Shown: positions 25,270-31,654 of the stretch, piece after piece
Numbering within the stretch: position 1 is the first letter of the stretch
Layout: each line of letters starts with the position of its first letter
DNA from: an uncultured Bacteroidota bacterium
GTDB taxonomy: Bacteria; Bacteroidota; Bacteroidia; Chitinophagales; Chitinophagaceae
NCBI GenBank assembly: GCA_903933995.1
Contig: CAIZMD010000746.1
Coordinates: 1 to 33,705, forward strand
Length of the DNA stretch: 33,705 nt
Direction of reading: 5' to 3'
Notes under the pieces: generated by a model
What the model was told of the DNA's origin: nothing
The model's input: only the letters and a program-made list of their open reading frames with translations
Database searches by the model: none
Translations under genes and position numbers: made by a program

Positions 25270-25887
25270 TTACTTCTGGATTAAAACGATTGATCCGTTA
25301 TGTCCAGGAACTGAACCGCTGATCAGGATATAATTCTTTTCAGGGAAAATTTTCACAACTTTCAAACCCTTCAGCATTACCCTGTCATTACCCATACGTC
25401 CGGCCATTCTCATTCCTTTGAAAACCCTAGATGGATAAGATGAACCACCGATAGAACCGGGAGCTCTCTGACGGTCGTGCTGACCATGGGAAGCTTCACC
25501 CACACCAGAGAATCCGTGGCGCTTTACAACACCTTGGAAACCTTTACCCTTGGTAGTACCAACCACTTCCACTTTTTCACCTTCTTCAAAGATGTCTAAT
25601 GTGATGGTTTCACCAAGTGCTTTCTCGATGGAATAGTTGCGGAATTCTTTTACGAATTTTTTTGCGGAGGTTTGAGCTTTTGCGTAGTGATTAAGCTCTG
25701 CTTTTGTAGCGTGCTTGTCTTTCTTGTCGCCGAAGGCTAACTGAAGTGCACTGTAACCGTCAACTTCAGGAGTTTTAACCTGAGTTACGGTATTTGGACC
25801 AGCCTCAATGATGGTACAAGCTATTTGCTTGCCATCTGTAGAGAAGATGCTGGTCATACCAATTTTTTTGCCAATAATACCTTTCAT
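25270..25887 (-). CDS. rplC: 50S ribosomal protein L3
   Basis: A 205-residue early-assembly protein. It opens MKGIIGKKIGMTSIF and carries the central GTTKGKGFQGVVKRHGFSG and RMAGRMGNDRVMLKGLKVV. It is preceded by a 304-bp gap after rpsJ, very unusual inside an S10 operon, and its start (ATG at 25887) is preceded by A-rich sequence, not a Shine-Dalgarno. Confidence 0.98.
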   Translation of the reverse strand: MKGIIGKKIGMTSIFSTDGKQIACTIIEAGPNTVTQVKTPEVDGYSALQLAFGDKKDKHATKAELNHYAKAQTSAKKFVKEFRNYSIEKALGETITLDIFEEGEKVEVVGTTKGKGFQGVVKRHGFSGVGEASHGQHDRQRAPGSIGGSSYPSRVFKGMRMAGRMGNDRVMLKGLKVVKIFPEKNYILISGSVPGHNGSIVLIQK

Positions 25888-26191
25888 CGTTTTTTGCGGT
25901 TTGTGCCCCGCGGAGGTATGTAGGACATCTAGCCGATGAAGCTAGATTCAATCCTTGTTGACTACCGACCTTTTCCGTTGTTTCCTGATGATTTATCAGA
26001 AGAGGAAGTACCGGGAGTAAACAAACCTCGAAGGGCCTGTTTATATGTTAGTTCCATTTGGTCTTTTTAACCGGAGTTATCCGGACCATTTGGTTTTCTT
26101 TAATCAGAGCTGCTTTCTCCTTTTTGAGGGTTGGCAGATGATGATATTGATAAGAACTTTTTTTGCCGCTATCTAAGACCTAGGTCCCAGA
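25888..26191 (-). promoter_or_regulatory. Long structured gap (candidate leader) between rpsJ and rplC
   Basis: These 304 bp hold no recognised gene. On the minus strand I see a GACCTAGGTC palindrome (26177-26186), a nested hairpin CCGGA-TAAC-TCCGG enclosed by TGGTC/GACCA (26060-26090), a direct repeat CCATTTGGT on the plus strand (26054-26062 and 26086-26094), and a TCTAGC/GCTAGA hairpin (25928-25946). Two overlapping short frames lie inside: 13 codons (26089-26048, MVRITPVKKTKWN) and 31 codons (26057-25962). I see no good TAnnTTTG promoter. A leader for autogenous control of rplC and onwards is the simplest reading, but unproved. Confidence 0.4.
25962..26057 (-). CDS. Candidate 31-residue micro-ORF in the rpsJ-rplC gap
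   Basis: ATG at 26057 to TAG at 25962 encodes 31 residues: a short amphipathic start (MELTYKQALRGLFTPG) followed by a Ser/Gly/Asn-rich basic tail (TSSSDKSSGNNGKGR). The composition is more protein-like than a random frame in this A/T-rich gap. The start is preceded by an A-rich stretch and overlaps the end of a 13-codon frame, which would allow coupling. I do not recognise it. It could be a leader peptide, a small ribosome-linked protein or chance. Confidence 0.25.
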   Translation of the reverse strand: MELTYKQALRGLFTPGTSSSDKSSGNNGKGR

Positions 26192-26497
26192 TTATGCTTT
26201 GATCTCTACTTCTACTCCAGAAGGCAGATCTAATTTGCTCAACGCATCCACAGTTCTAGAAGAAGAAGTGTAGATATCCAATAGGCGCTTATGTGTAGCC
26301 AACTGGAACTGCTCACGGCTCTTCTTGTTTACGTGTGGTGAACGCAAAACGGTAAAGATCTTCTTGTGTGTAGGTAAAGGAATAGGACCTGTAACTACTG
26401 CACCTGTACTTCTAACTGTTTTTACGATCTTCTCCGCAGACTTGTCTACCAAGTTGTGATCGTATGATTGCAATTTGATTCTGATTCTCTGAGACAT
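26192..26497 (-). CDS. rpsJ: 30S ribosomal protein S10
   Basis: I use the ATG at 26497 (MSQRIRIKLQSYDHNLVD), which gives 101 residues, the family length; the open frame continues 12 codons upstream to 26533 without homology. Motifs GPIPLPTHKKIFTVLRSPHV and REQFQLATHKRLLDIY are diagnostic. S10 also serves as NusE in antitermination. It has its own promoter, about 80 bp upstream, and follows the fusA terminators, so it starts a new transcript. Confidence 0.98.
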   Translation of the reverse strand: MSQRIRIKLQSYDHNLVDKSAEKIVKTVRSTGAVVTGPIPLPTHKKIFTVLRSPHVNKKSREQFQLATHKRLLDIYTSSSRTVDALSKLDLPSGVEVEIKA

Positions 26498-26577
26498 AGA
26501 CAAAACCCCATTTTTCTGTTGATCAAGATCCAATTGTTATTTTTAAAGAACTATTTGAATCTGTCGATTTGGGTTTG

Positions 26578-26608
26578 CAAAGGTAAGGGGCTGTATTTGA
26601 TTGGGCAA
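26578..26608 (-). promoter_or_regulatory. Promoter of rpsJ (S10 operon), Bacteroidota type
   Basis: Minus strand: TTG (26608-26606), 20 bp, then TACCTTTG (26585-26578), a full match to the TAnnTTTG -7 element. The expected transcript start is near 26571, giving a leader of about 74 nt. The -7 octamer is identical to those of fusA and rpsL. Confidence 0.75.
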
Positions 26609-26694
26609 GTATTTTTGAATCTTTTTTGTGGATTTCTTTATAAAATGCCAAAAAATATGCCCAAATCGGGGTTTCGAGGGAGTTATTCACGGGT

Positions 26695-26703
26695 TTATCC
26701 CCA
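26695..26703 (+). other. TTATCCCCA 9-mer upstream of the rpsJ promoter
   Basis: One mismatch from the DnaA-box consensus TTATCCACA. A second similar site, TTATTCACG, lies just before it on the same strand. The same 9-mer is found upstream of the fusA and rpsL promoters. Confidence 0.4.
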
Positions 26704-26723
26704 GAGGCGCCAGTGAAAATTGT

Positions 26724-26774
26724 CAAAAATCGCCTGTGGCGATAAAAAAAGCCCCGCTCAAATTGAACGGGGCT
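26724..26774 (-). terminator. Tandem intrinsic terminators after fusA
   Basis: First hairpin: AGCCCCG (26750-26756) with CGGGGCT (26768-26774), followed on the minus strand by a T7 tract. Second hairpin: ATCGCC-TGT-GGCGAT (26729-26743), followed by TTTTT. The fusA stop codon is 22 bp before the first stem. Confidence 0.92.
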
Positions 26775-26795
26775 CGTATAAAAATCTGATAAAAA

Positions 26796-28946
26796 TTAGT
26801 CTTCAGACTTCACTTTTCCCTTTGCTTTTGCAATCACTTCTTCAGCGATATTGTTTGGAGCAGGGTTGTAGTGGCTAAACTCCATGGTTGAAGCAGCTCT
26901 ACCAGAAGATAAAGAACGCAATTGGGTTACATAACCAAACATTTCACTCAATGGTACTTTGGCCTTGATCACTTGTGCATTACCACGAGTGTCCATACCT
27001 TCTAACATACCACGTCTACGGTTCAAGTCACCAGTAACGTCTCCCATGTATTGGTCAGGGGTAACTACTTCTACGCGCATGATTGGCTCCAACAAAGTTG
27101 GTTTTGCTTTGCGTCCTGCTTCACGGAAACCAGATTTAGCACACAATTCAAAAGACATGGCGTCAGAATCCACTTGGTGGAAGCTACCGTCAAATACGCG
27201 CACTTTCATAGATACTACAGGATATCCTGCCAATACACCAACACCCATTGAGGTTTCAAAACCTTTGATGATGGCTGGAACAAATTCTTTAGGGATAGAT
27301 CCACCAAAGAGGTCATTCTTAAATTGGAAAGCTTTTCCTGGATTCTCTTTCAGCCACTCGTCGTCAGCTGGTCCAATTTCAAATTGGATATCGGCAAACT
27401 TACCACGACCACCGGACTGCTTCTTCAACACTTCGCGGTGTTGGATGCTGTTTCCAAATGCTTCTTTGTAAGCTACCTGAGGATTACCTTGGTTAATTTC
27501 TACTTTGAACTCGCGACGCATACGGTCAACGATGATTTCTAAGTGCAATTCTCCCATTCCAGAAAGGATGGTTTGACCAGTATCTTCGTCAGTTTTAACG
27601 CGCAAAGTAGGATCTTCTTCTACCAATTTAGCAATGGCCATACCCATTTTATCAACGTCAGCTTGAGTTTTAGGCTCAACCGCTACAGAGATTACAGGCT
27701 CAGGAATGAACATGTTCTCCAAAGTGATAGGATGGTTCTCATCGCACAAAGTATCTCCAGTCTTGATTTCTTTGAAACCTACTGCCGCAGCAATATCACC
27801 AGCTTCTATAAAATCAATTGGGTTTTGTTTGTTAGCAAACATCTTCATGATACGGCTGATACGCTCTTTCTTACCGCTTCTTACGTTCAATACATAAGAA
27901 CCAGCGTCTAAGTGACCAGAATAACATCTGAAGAATGCCAGACGACCCACAAATGGATCAGTCATGATTTTGAAAGCCAAGGCTGCAAATGGTTCTTTTG
28001 CATTAGGCTTACGAGTGATTTGCTCACCAGTGTCTGGATTGGTACCTACGGTATCTTCCACGTCCATTGGACTAGGCAAGTAGCGGCAAACAGCATCCAA
28101 TGCAGTTTGTACACCTTTGTTCTTGAATGAAGATCCGCACATCATTGGAACAATGCTCAAATCAATACAAGCTTTACGGATAGCTTCGTGAACCTCATCT
28201 TCTGTAATAGAAGCTGGATCATCAAAGAATTTCTCCATCAAGTTGTCATCATATTCAGCAACTGATTCAATTAATTTAGCTCTCCACTCATTGGCTTCTT
28301 CTACCATATCAGCAGGTACAGGAATTTCTTTGAAGGTCATACCTTCAGTTTCCATATCCCAGATAACACCTTTCATGGTAATCAAATCCACCACACCAAT
28401 AAAGTCATCTTCAGCACCAATAGGCAATTGCAAAGGAACTGCATTAGCACCTAGCATTTCTTTTACCTGGTGAACTACCATTAAGAAGTCAGCACCAGAA
28501 CGGTCCATTTTGTTTACAAAACCAATACGAGGAACTTTGTAACGGTTAGCTTGACGCCAAACAGTTTCAGATTGTGGTTCCACACCGTCTACCGCAGAGA
28601 ACAAGGCAATCAAGCCGTCCAGTACGCGCATAGAACGCTCTACCTCAACGGTGAAATCCACGTGACCGGGAGTATCAATGATGTTGAAATAATATGATTT
28701 GGTATTGGCATCAGCCGTACCCTTGTTGGTAGGGAATTTCCACTCACAACTTACCGCAGCAGAAGTGATGGTAATACCTCTTTCCTTTTCCTGTTCCATC
28801 CAGTCAGTAGTAGCTGCACCATCGTGCACCTCACCAATCTTGTGAATCATACCGGTATAGCGCAGGATACGCTCGGTAGTGGTGGTTTTACCGGCATCAA
28901 TGTGCGCGGCAATCCCAAAATTTCGTTGTAGTCTCAAGTCCGCCAT
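26796..28946 (-). CDS. fusA: Elongation factor G
   Basis: The translocation GTPase, 716 residues from the ATG at 28946 (MADLRLQRNFGIAAHID); the frame stays open to 29006 but those codons overlap the leader and have no homology. G motifs are intact: AHIDAGKT (14-21), DTPGHVDF and NKMD. The switch I segment TTDWMEQEKERGITI is also present. Domains II to V follow, with VAYKEAFG in domain IV and the C-terminal MFGYVTQLRSLSSGRA in domain V. It has its own promoter and tandem terminators, so it is a single-gene transcript between rpsG and rpsJ rather than part of one str operon. Confidence 0.98.
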   Translation of the reverse strand: MADLRLQRNFGIAAHIDAGKTTTTERILRYTGMIHKIGEVHDGAATTDWMEQEKERGITITSAAVSCEWKFPTNKGTADANTKSYYFNIIDTPGHVDFTVEVERSMRVLDGLIALFSAVDGVEPQSETVWRQANRYKVPRIGFVNKMDRSGADFLMVVHQVKEMLGANAVPLQLPIGAEDDFIGVVDLITMKGVIWDMETEGMTFKEIPVPADMVEEANEWRAKLIESVAEYDDNLMEKFFDDPASITEDEVHEAIRKACIDLSIVPMMCGSSFKNKGVQTALDAVCRYLPSPMDVEDTVGTNPDTGEQITRKPNAKEPFAALAFKIMTDPFVGRLAFFRCYSGHLDAGSYVLNVRSGKKERISRIMKMFANKQNPIDFIEAGDIAAAVGFKEIKTGDTLCDENHPITLENMFIPEPVISVAVEPKTQADVDKMGMAIAKLVEEDPTLRVKTDEDTGQTILSGMGELHLEIIVDRMRREFKVEINQGNPQVAYKEAFGNSIQHREVLKKQSGGRGKFADIQFEIGPADDEWLKENPGKAFQFKNDLFGGSIPKEFVPAIIKGFETSMGVGVLAGYPVVSMKVRVFDGSFHQVDSDAMSFELCAKSGFREAGRKAKPTLLEPIMRVEVVTPDQYMGDVTGDLNRRRGMLEGMDTRGNAQVIKAKVPLSEMFGYVTQLRSLSSGRAASTMEFSHYNPAPNNIAEEVIAKAKGKVKSED

Positions 28947-29003
28947 AAAGAGTTCTTGTTTAAGATTTGTTTTTCTGAAGTACGCTTCAAATTTTTCGAG
29001 CGG

Positions 29004-29032
29004 CAAAGGTAGTAATTATCCCGATTGTACAA
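29004..29032 (-). promoter_or_regulatory. Promoter of fusA, Bacteroidota type
   Basis: Minus strand: TTG (29032-29030), 18 bp, then TACCTTTG (29011-29004). The predicted leader is about 50 nt. The bases after the -7 element (CCG) are the same as at the rpsL promoter. Confidence 0.75.
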
Positions 29033-29057
29033 GGGGTTCACCCAGATTTAATTCTGA

Positions 29058-29066
29058 TGGGGATAA
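29058..29066 (-). other. TTATCCCCA 9-mer upstream of the fusA promoter
   Basis: It lies 25 bp upstream of the -33 element and between the rpsG terminator and the fusA promoter. It matches the 9-mers near rpsL and rpsJ exactly. Confidence 0.4.
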
Positions 29067-29082
29067 TTTAGGGTTAAGTACA

Positions 29083-29109
29083 TAAAAAAAGCCCCGGAAT
29101 TTCCGGGGC
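29083..29109 (-). terminator. Intrinsic terminator after rpsG
   Basis: GCCCCGG (29091-29097), 5-nt loop, CCGGGGC (29103-29109), followed on the minus strand by T7. It ends the rpsL-rpsG transcript 22 bp after the rpsG stop codon. Confidence 0.93.
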
Positions 29110-29131
29110 CTATAGTCACTCTTTGCAGAGA

Positions 29132-29599
29132 TTAAACCTTGAAGTGAGAGAAAGCCTTGTTGGCTTCTGCCATACGGTGGGTATCTTCTTTCTTTTTGAA
29201 AGCGGCACCTTCACCCTTTGCTGCTGCCATGATCTCATTGGCTAATTTGTCAGCCATTGTTCTACCATTTCTTTCGCGGCTAAAACGGATCAACCATTTC
29301 ATGCTCAAAGAAATTTTACGGTCTGCACGAACTTCAGAAGGAATCTGGAAAGTTGCACCACCAATTCTACGGCTACGTACTTCTACAGCAGGTGTAACAT
29401 TGGCAATTGCTTTTTTCCAAACCTCATATCCGTCTTCTCCGGTGGTTTTGGTCACTTTATCAACTGCATCATAGAAAATGTTGATAGCAGTAGATTTTTT
29501 ACCTTGCCACATTAAGTTATTGATAAAACGGGTAACCAACTTATCGTTGAAACGTCCGTCTGGTGCTAAAGGTAATTTTTTGGCTTGTGCTTTACGCAT
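29132..29599 (-). CDS. rpsG: 30S ribosomal protein S7
   Basis: The 155-residue head-assembly protein. It starts MRKAQAKKLPLAPDGRF and contains FINNLMWQGKKSTA, ANVTPAVEVRSRRIGGATF and the C-terminal DTHRMAEANKAFSHFKV. It is 67 bp after rpsL and shares its promoter. Confidence 0.98.
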   Translation of the reverse strand: MRKAQAKKLPLAPDGRFNDKLVTRFINNLMWQGKKSTAINIFYDAVDKVTKTTGEDGYEVWKKAIANVTPAVEVRSRRIGGATFQIPSEVRADRKISLSMKWLIRFSRERNGRTMADKLANEIMAAAKGEGAAFKKKEDTHRMAEANKAFSHFKV

Positions 29600-29666
29600 G
29601 ATTGCTAATTTTTAATTGGGCTGAATTTCTTCAAGTATTAAAACTTTACTCAGCTATATTAATAGA

Positions 29667-30047
29667 TTATTTCTTTGCTTTTTCTTTCTTGGTACCGTAT
29701 TTAGAACGGCTCTTCTTGCGGTCTTTCACACCTGCAGTATCCAAGCTACCGCGAACGATATGGTAACGCACACCTGGCAAATCCTTCACACGACCACCGC
29801 GAATCAACACGATGCTGTGCTCTTGAAGGTTATGTCCTTCACCGGGGATATAGGCGATAACTTCCACTTTGTTGGTCAAACGAACCTTAGCCACCTTACG
29901 CAAGGCAGAGTTTGGTTTCTTAGGAGTAGTTGTGTAAACCCTGGTACAAACACCACGGCGCTGAGGACATGCATCCAAAGCTCTTGATTTACTTTTAGCC
30001 CTGATTATTTCGCGACCTTTTCTAACTAATTGCTGTATTGTAGGCAT
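29667..30047 (-). CDS. rpsL: 30S ribosomal protein S12
   Basis: The 126-residue decoding-centre protein: MPTIQQLVRKGREI, TTPKKPNSALRKVAKVRLTN and GGRVKDLPGVRYHIVRG. The lysines linked to streptomycin resistance when altered (here Lys43/Lys44 and Lys88) are wild type. The C-terminus is Lys/Arg-rich. It begins the rpsL-rpsG transcript, with a promoter 27 bp upstream. Its neighbour on the other side is a divergent surface protein, not rpoC as is usual. Confidence 0.98.
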   Translation of the reverse strand: MPTIQQLVRKGREIIRAKSKSRALDACPQRRGVCTRVYTTTPKKPNSALRKVAKVRLTNKVEVIAYIPGEGHNLQEHSIVLIRGGRVKDLPGVRYHIVRGSLDTAGVKDRKKSRSKYGTKKEKAKK

Positions 30048-30073
30048 TCTAATCCGTTTAAAATTTCGGACGG

Positions 30074-30104
30074 CAAAGGTAATGGCTGAATGTGAAAAAC
30101 CAAA
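30074..30104 (-). promoter_or_regulatory. Promoter of rpsL-rpsG, Bacteroidota type
   Basis: Minus strand: TTTG (30104-30101), 19 bp, then TACCTTTG (30081-30074). This is the best match in the window to the TTTG-N19-TAnnTTTG consensus. The predicted leader is about 20 nt. The DNA upstream is strongly A/T-rich. Confidence 0.8.
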
Positions 30105-30370
30105 ATGTTTTCAAAAGTTTTCCCCCAGTATTTTCAAAAATAGTTCAAAATGGGTGTTTTTTCACTTGAAACTGGGGATAAGTTCACCAAAAATAAGCTT
30201 GAATAGGTGGCTTCAAGCGCCAATTTTCTGAAAAAAAAAATTTTCAGTCCCGCTAAAAAACGGGAAGCCCCCACCCGTCAAACACGGATTTTGAGGCGTT
30301 TTTTAGCCCAATCTGGGTAAAACCCTTGTACTAGCTGGCTTGCACCCCTATTTTTCTAAAAAATCCATCT
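30105..30370. other. Divergent intergenic region with three consecutive hairpins
   Basis: No gene is seen. Three perfect inverted repeats follow each other: GCTTGAA/TTCAAGC (30197-30218), CTGAAAA/TTTTCAG around an A10 run (30228-30247) and TCCCG/CGGGA (30248-30265). Nearer rpsL, CCCCAGT (30123-30129) faces ACTGGGG (30171-30177). A weak rightward promoter candidate is TTG (30326), 20 bp, TATTTTTC (30349-30356). Confidence 0.55.
30173..30181 (-). other. TTATCCCCA 9-mer upstream of the rpsL promoter
   Basis: It lies 68 bp upstream of the -33 element and is the third exact copy in the window, all near translation-gene promoters. Confidence 0.4.
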
Positions 30371-31597
30371 ATGAAAAAATACCTGACTTTATGGGTCTTG
30401 ATGGCAATTCCATCCCAGATACAAGCCCAAGACAGTCTATTAATGGCAGGCGATATAGCCATCATCGCCTTTCAGGCAGATAATAATGACCAATTTGTCT
30501 TTGTTAATTTGACAACCATTTATCCTGGCACCAAGATTCAATTTTCCGAGAAAGGATGGGATGGATCTTTGGCTACACCAGCTTTTTCTAGTAGTTCAGA
30601 AGCCATTCATGCTTGGAATAGCCCCAGTCATCCCCTACTACCAGGTACTTTTATTCGAGTTGATTTTAATAGTTCTGGTAGCAGTCCAGAGGTAAACTTA
30701 GGAACCGTTCAATCTACTGGGAATGCTGGTTTTGCAGCCTCCGGCGATCAATTAATTGCTTTTCAGGGTAGCCCCAACAACCCAAGGTTTCTGTATGCAC
30801 TCTCTTCAAATCCCTGGCTAAGTAGCGGAAGCCCAAGTTCCAATCAGTCTTGGCTACCCACAGGTTTGCTTAATGGAAGATCCGCTATGGATTTTTCCAA
30901 AGAAATGGATGACCAATACTTTTCCATCCCCATTACCATTGGTTCTAAGGATAGTGTTTTAGCCATCATTGGTAGACCACAAAACTGGTTTAGAACCAAT
31001 ACCAGGGTAGCACAAATACCAGAATGGCATTTTTATATTTTCAGGGGATATTATAGCAAACCCAATGGGAATTTGTCTGAGCTATCTACCTGGGGGTTGG
31101 AATTAGACGGGTCTGGCGCAGCTCCAACTAGTTTTGTGGATAGTGGTTATACTTTTTATTTAGTCAATAGAATTGGGTTACAAAGTTTGGATAGCAATTG
31201 GACTTTGAAAAGACTCTGCATAGGAAATGGCATTACACTAGCATTAAATGGATTTCTTTTAAGCATGCAAGACCTGGCTCAGGAAGGTTTGGGCAAATTA
31301 TTAGTAACCTCCAATGACCAGATTACCATCACAGGACAGTCTGGCCCTTTAATGTTGGAAGGCGATACCGCAACATTGAAAAAATTGGTATTGACTAGTG
31401 GCGCCATGATAGGACTAAGTACCGCTTTACAAATTCCAGGTGGACCCAATCCAGGCATGGTAAGTTTAGATGCTTTTGCAGTGTTGACGACGAATGACAA
31501 ACTCATTCTTTGTAGTAATGCACAAGGGTCGGCCAGTTTACAACAGCATGGAAAATCCTCGCAATTAATAGGCGCAGTGATTAATAAAAATTTCTAA
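30371..31597 (+). CDS. Exported surface protein, probably C-terminally truncated
   Basis: A 408-residue protein with a signal peptide (1-19, ending QIQA-Q). Residues about 24-220 resemble a beta-rich N-terminal domain seen in Bacteroidota secreted proteins (AGDIAIIAFQADNNDQFVFV, then FSEKGWDG, and AIIGRPQNW). The last 40 residues (LTTNDKLILCSNAQGSASL) resemble a segment that, in related proteins as I remember them, is followed by a 'NVTVERYIPA'-type continuation and a type IX secretion tail. Here the frame stops at VINKNF. No sorting domain is visible. The product may therefore stay in the periplasm, or the gene may be a decaying copy. No enzyme motif is seen. Confidence 0.7.
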   Translation: MKKYLTLWVLMAIPSQIQAQDSLLMAGDIAIIAFQADNNDQFVFVNLTTIYPGTKIQFSEKGWDGSLATPAFSSSSEAIHAWNSPSHPLLPGTFIRVDFNSSGSSPEVNLGTVQSTGNAGFAASGDQLIAFQGSPNNPRFLYALSSNPWLSSGSPSSNQSWLPTGLLNGRSAMDFSKEMDDQYFSIPITIGSKDSVLAIIGRPQNWFRTNTRVAQIPEWHFYIFRGYYSKPNGNLSELSTWGLELDGSGAAPTSFVDSGYTFYLVNRIGLQSLDSNWTLKRLCIGNGITLALNGFLLSMQDLAQEGLGKLLVTSNDQITITGQSGPLMLEGDTATLKKLVLTSGAMIGLSTALQIPGGPNPGMVSLDAFAVLTTNDKLILCSNAQGSASLQQHGKSSQLIGAVINKNF

Positions 31598-31607
31598 TCC
31601 AACTAAG

Positions 31608-31637
31608 CAAAAAAAAGCCCCGAAAATTCGGGGCTTT
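31608..31637. terminator. Terminator between converging surface protein and ilvE genes
   Basis: AAAGCCCCG (31614-31622), 6-nt loop, CGGGGCTTT (31629-31637). The minus strand has a long T tract (T8), so it mainly ends ilvE; rightward there are only three T residues, then A/T. Confidence 0.9.
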
Positions 31638-31654
31638 AAAAATTTGAAGAAGGG

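Noticed and set aside
26691..26703. Possible replication origin near the DnaA-box-like sites
   Set aside because: Only one or two near-matches occur, with no dnaA, dnaN or A/T-rich unwinding cluster beside them. A regulatory reading is more likely.
28947..29006. Longer EF-G starting at 29006
   Set aside because: The extra 20 residues lie in the predicted leader and overlap the -7 element of the fusA promoter.
29667..30047. Streptomycin-resistance form of S12
   Set aside because: The key lysines (43/44 and 88) are unchanged.
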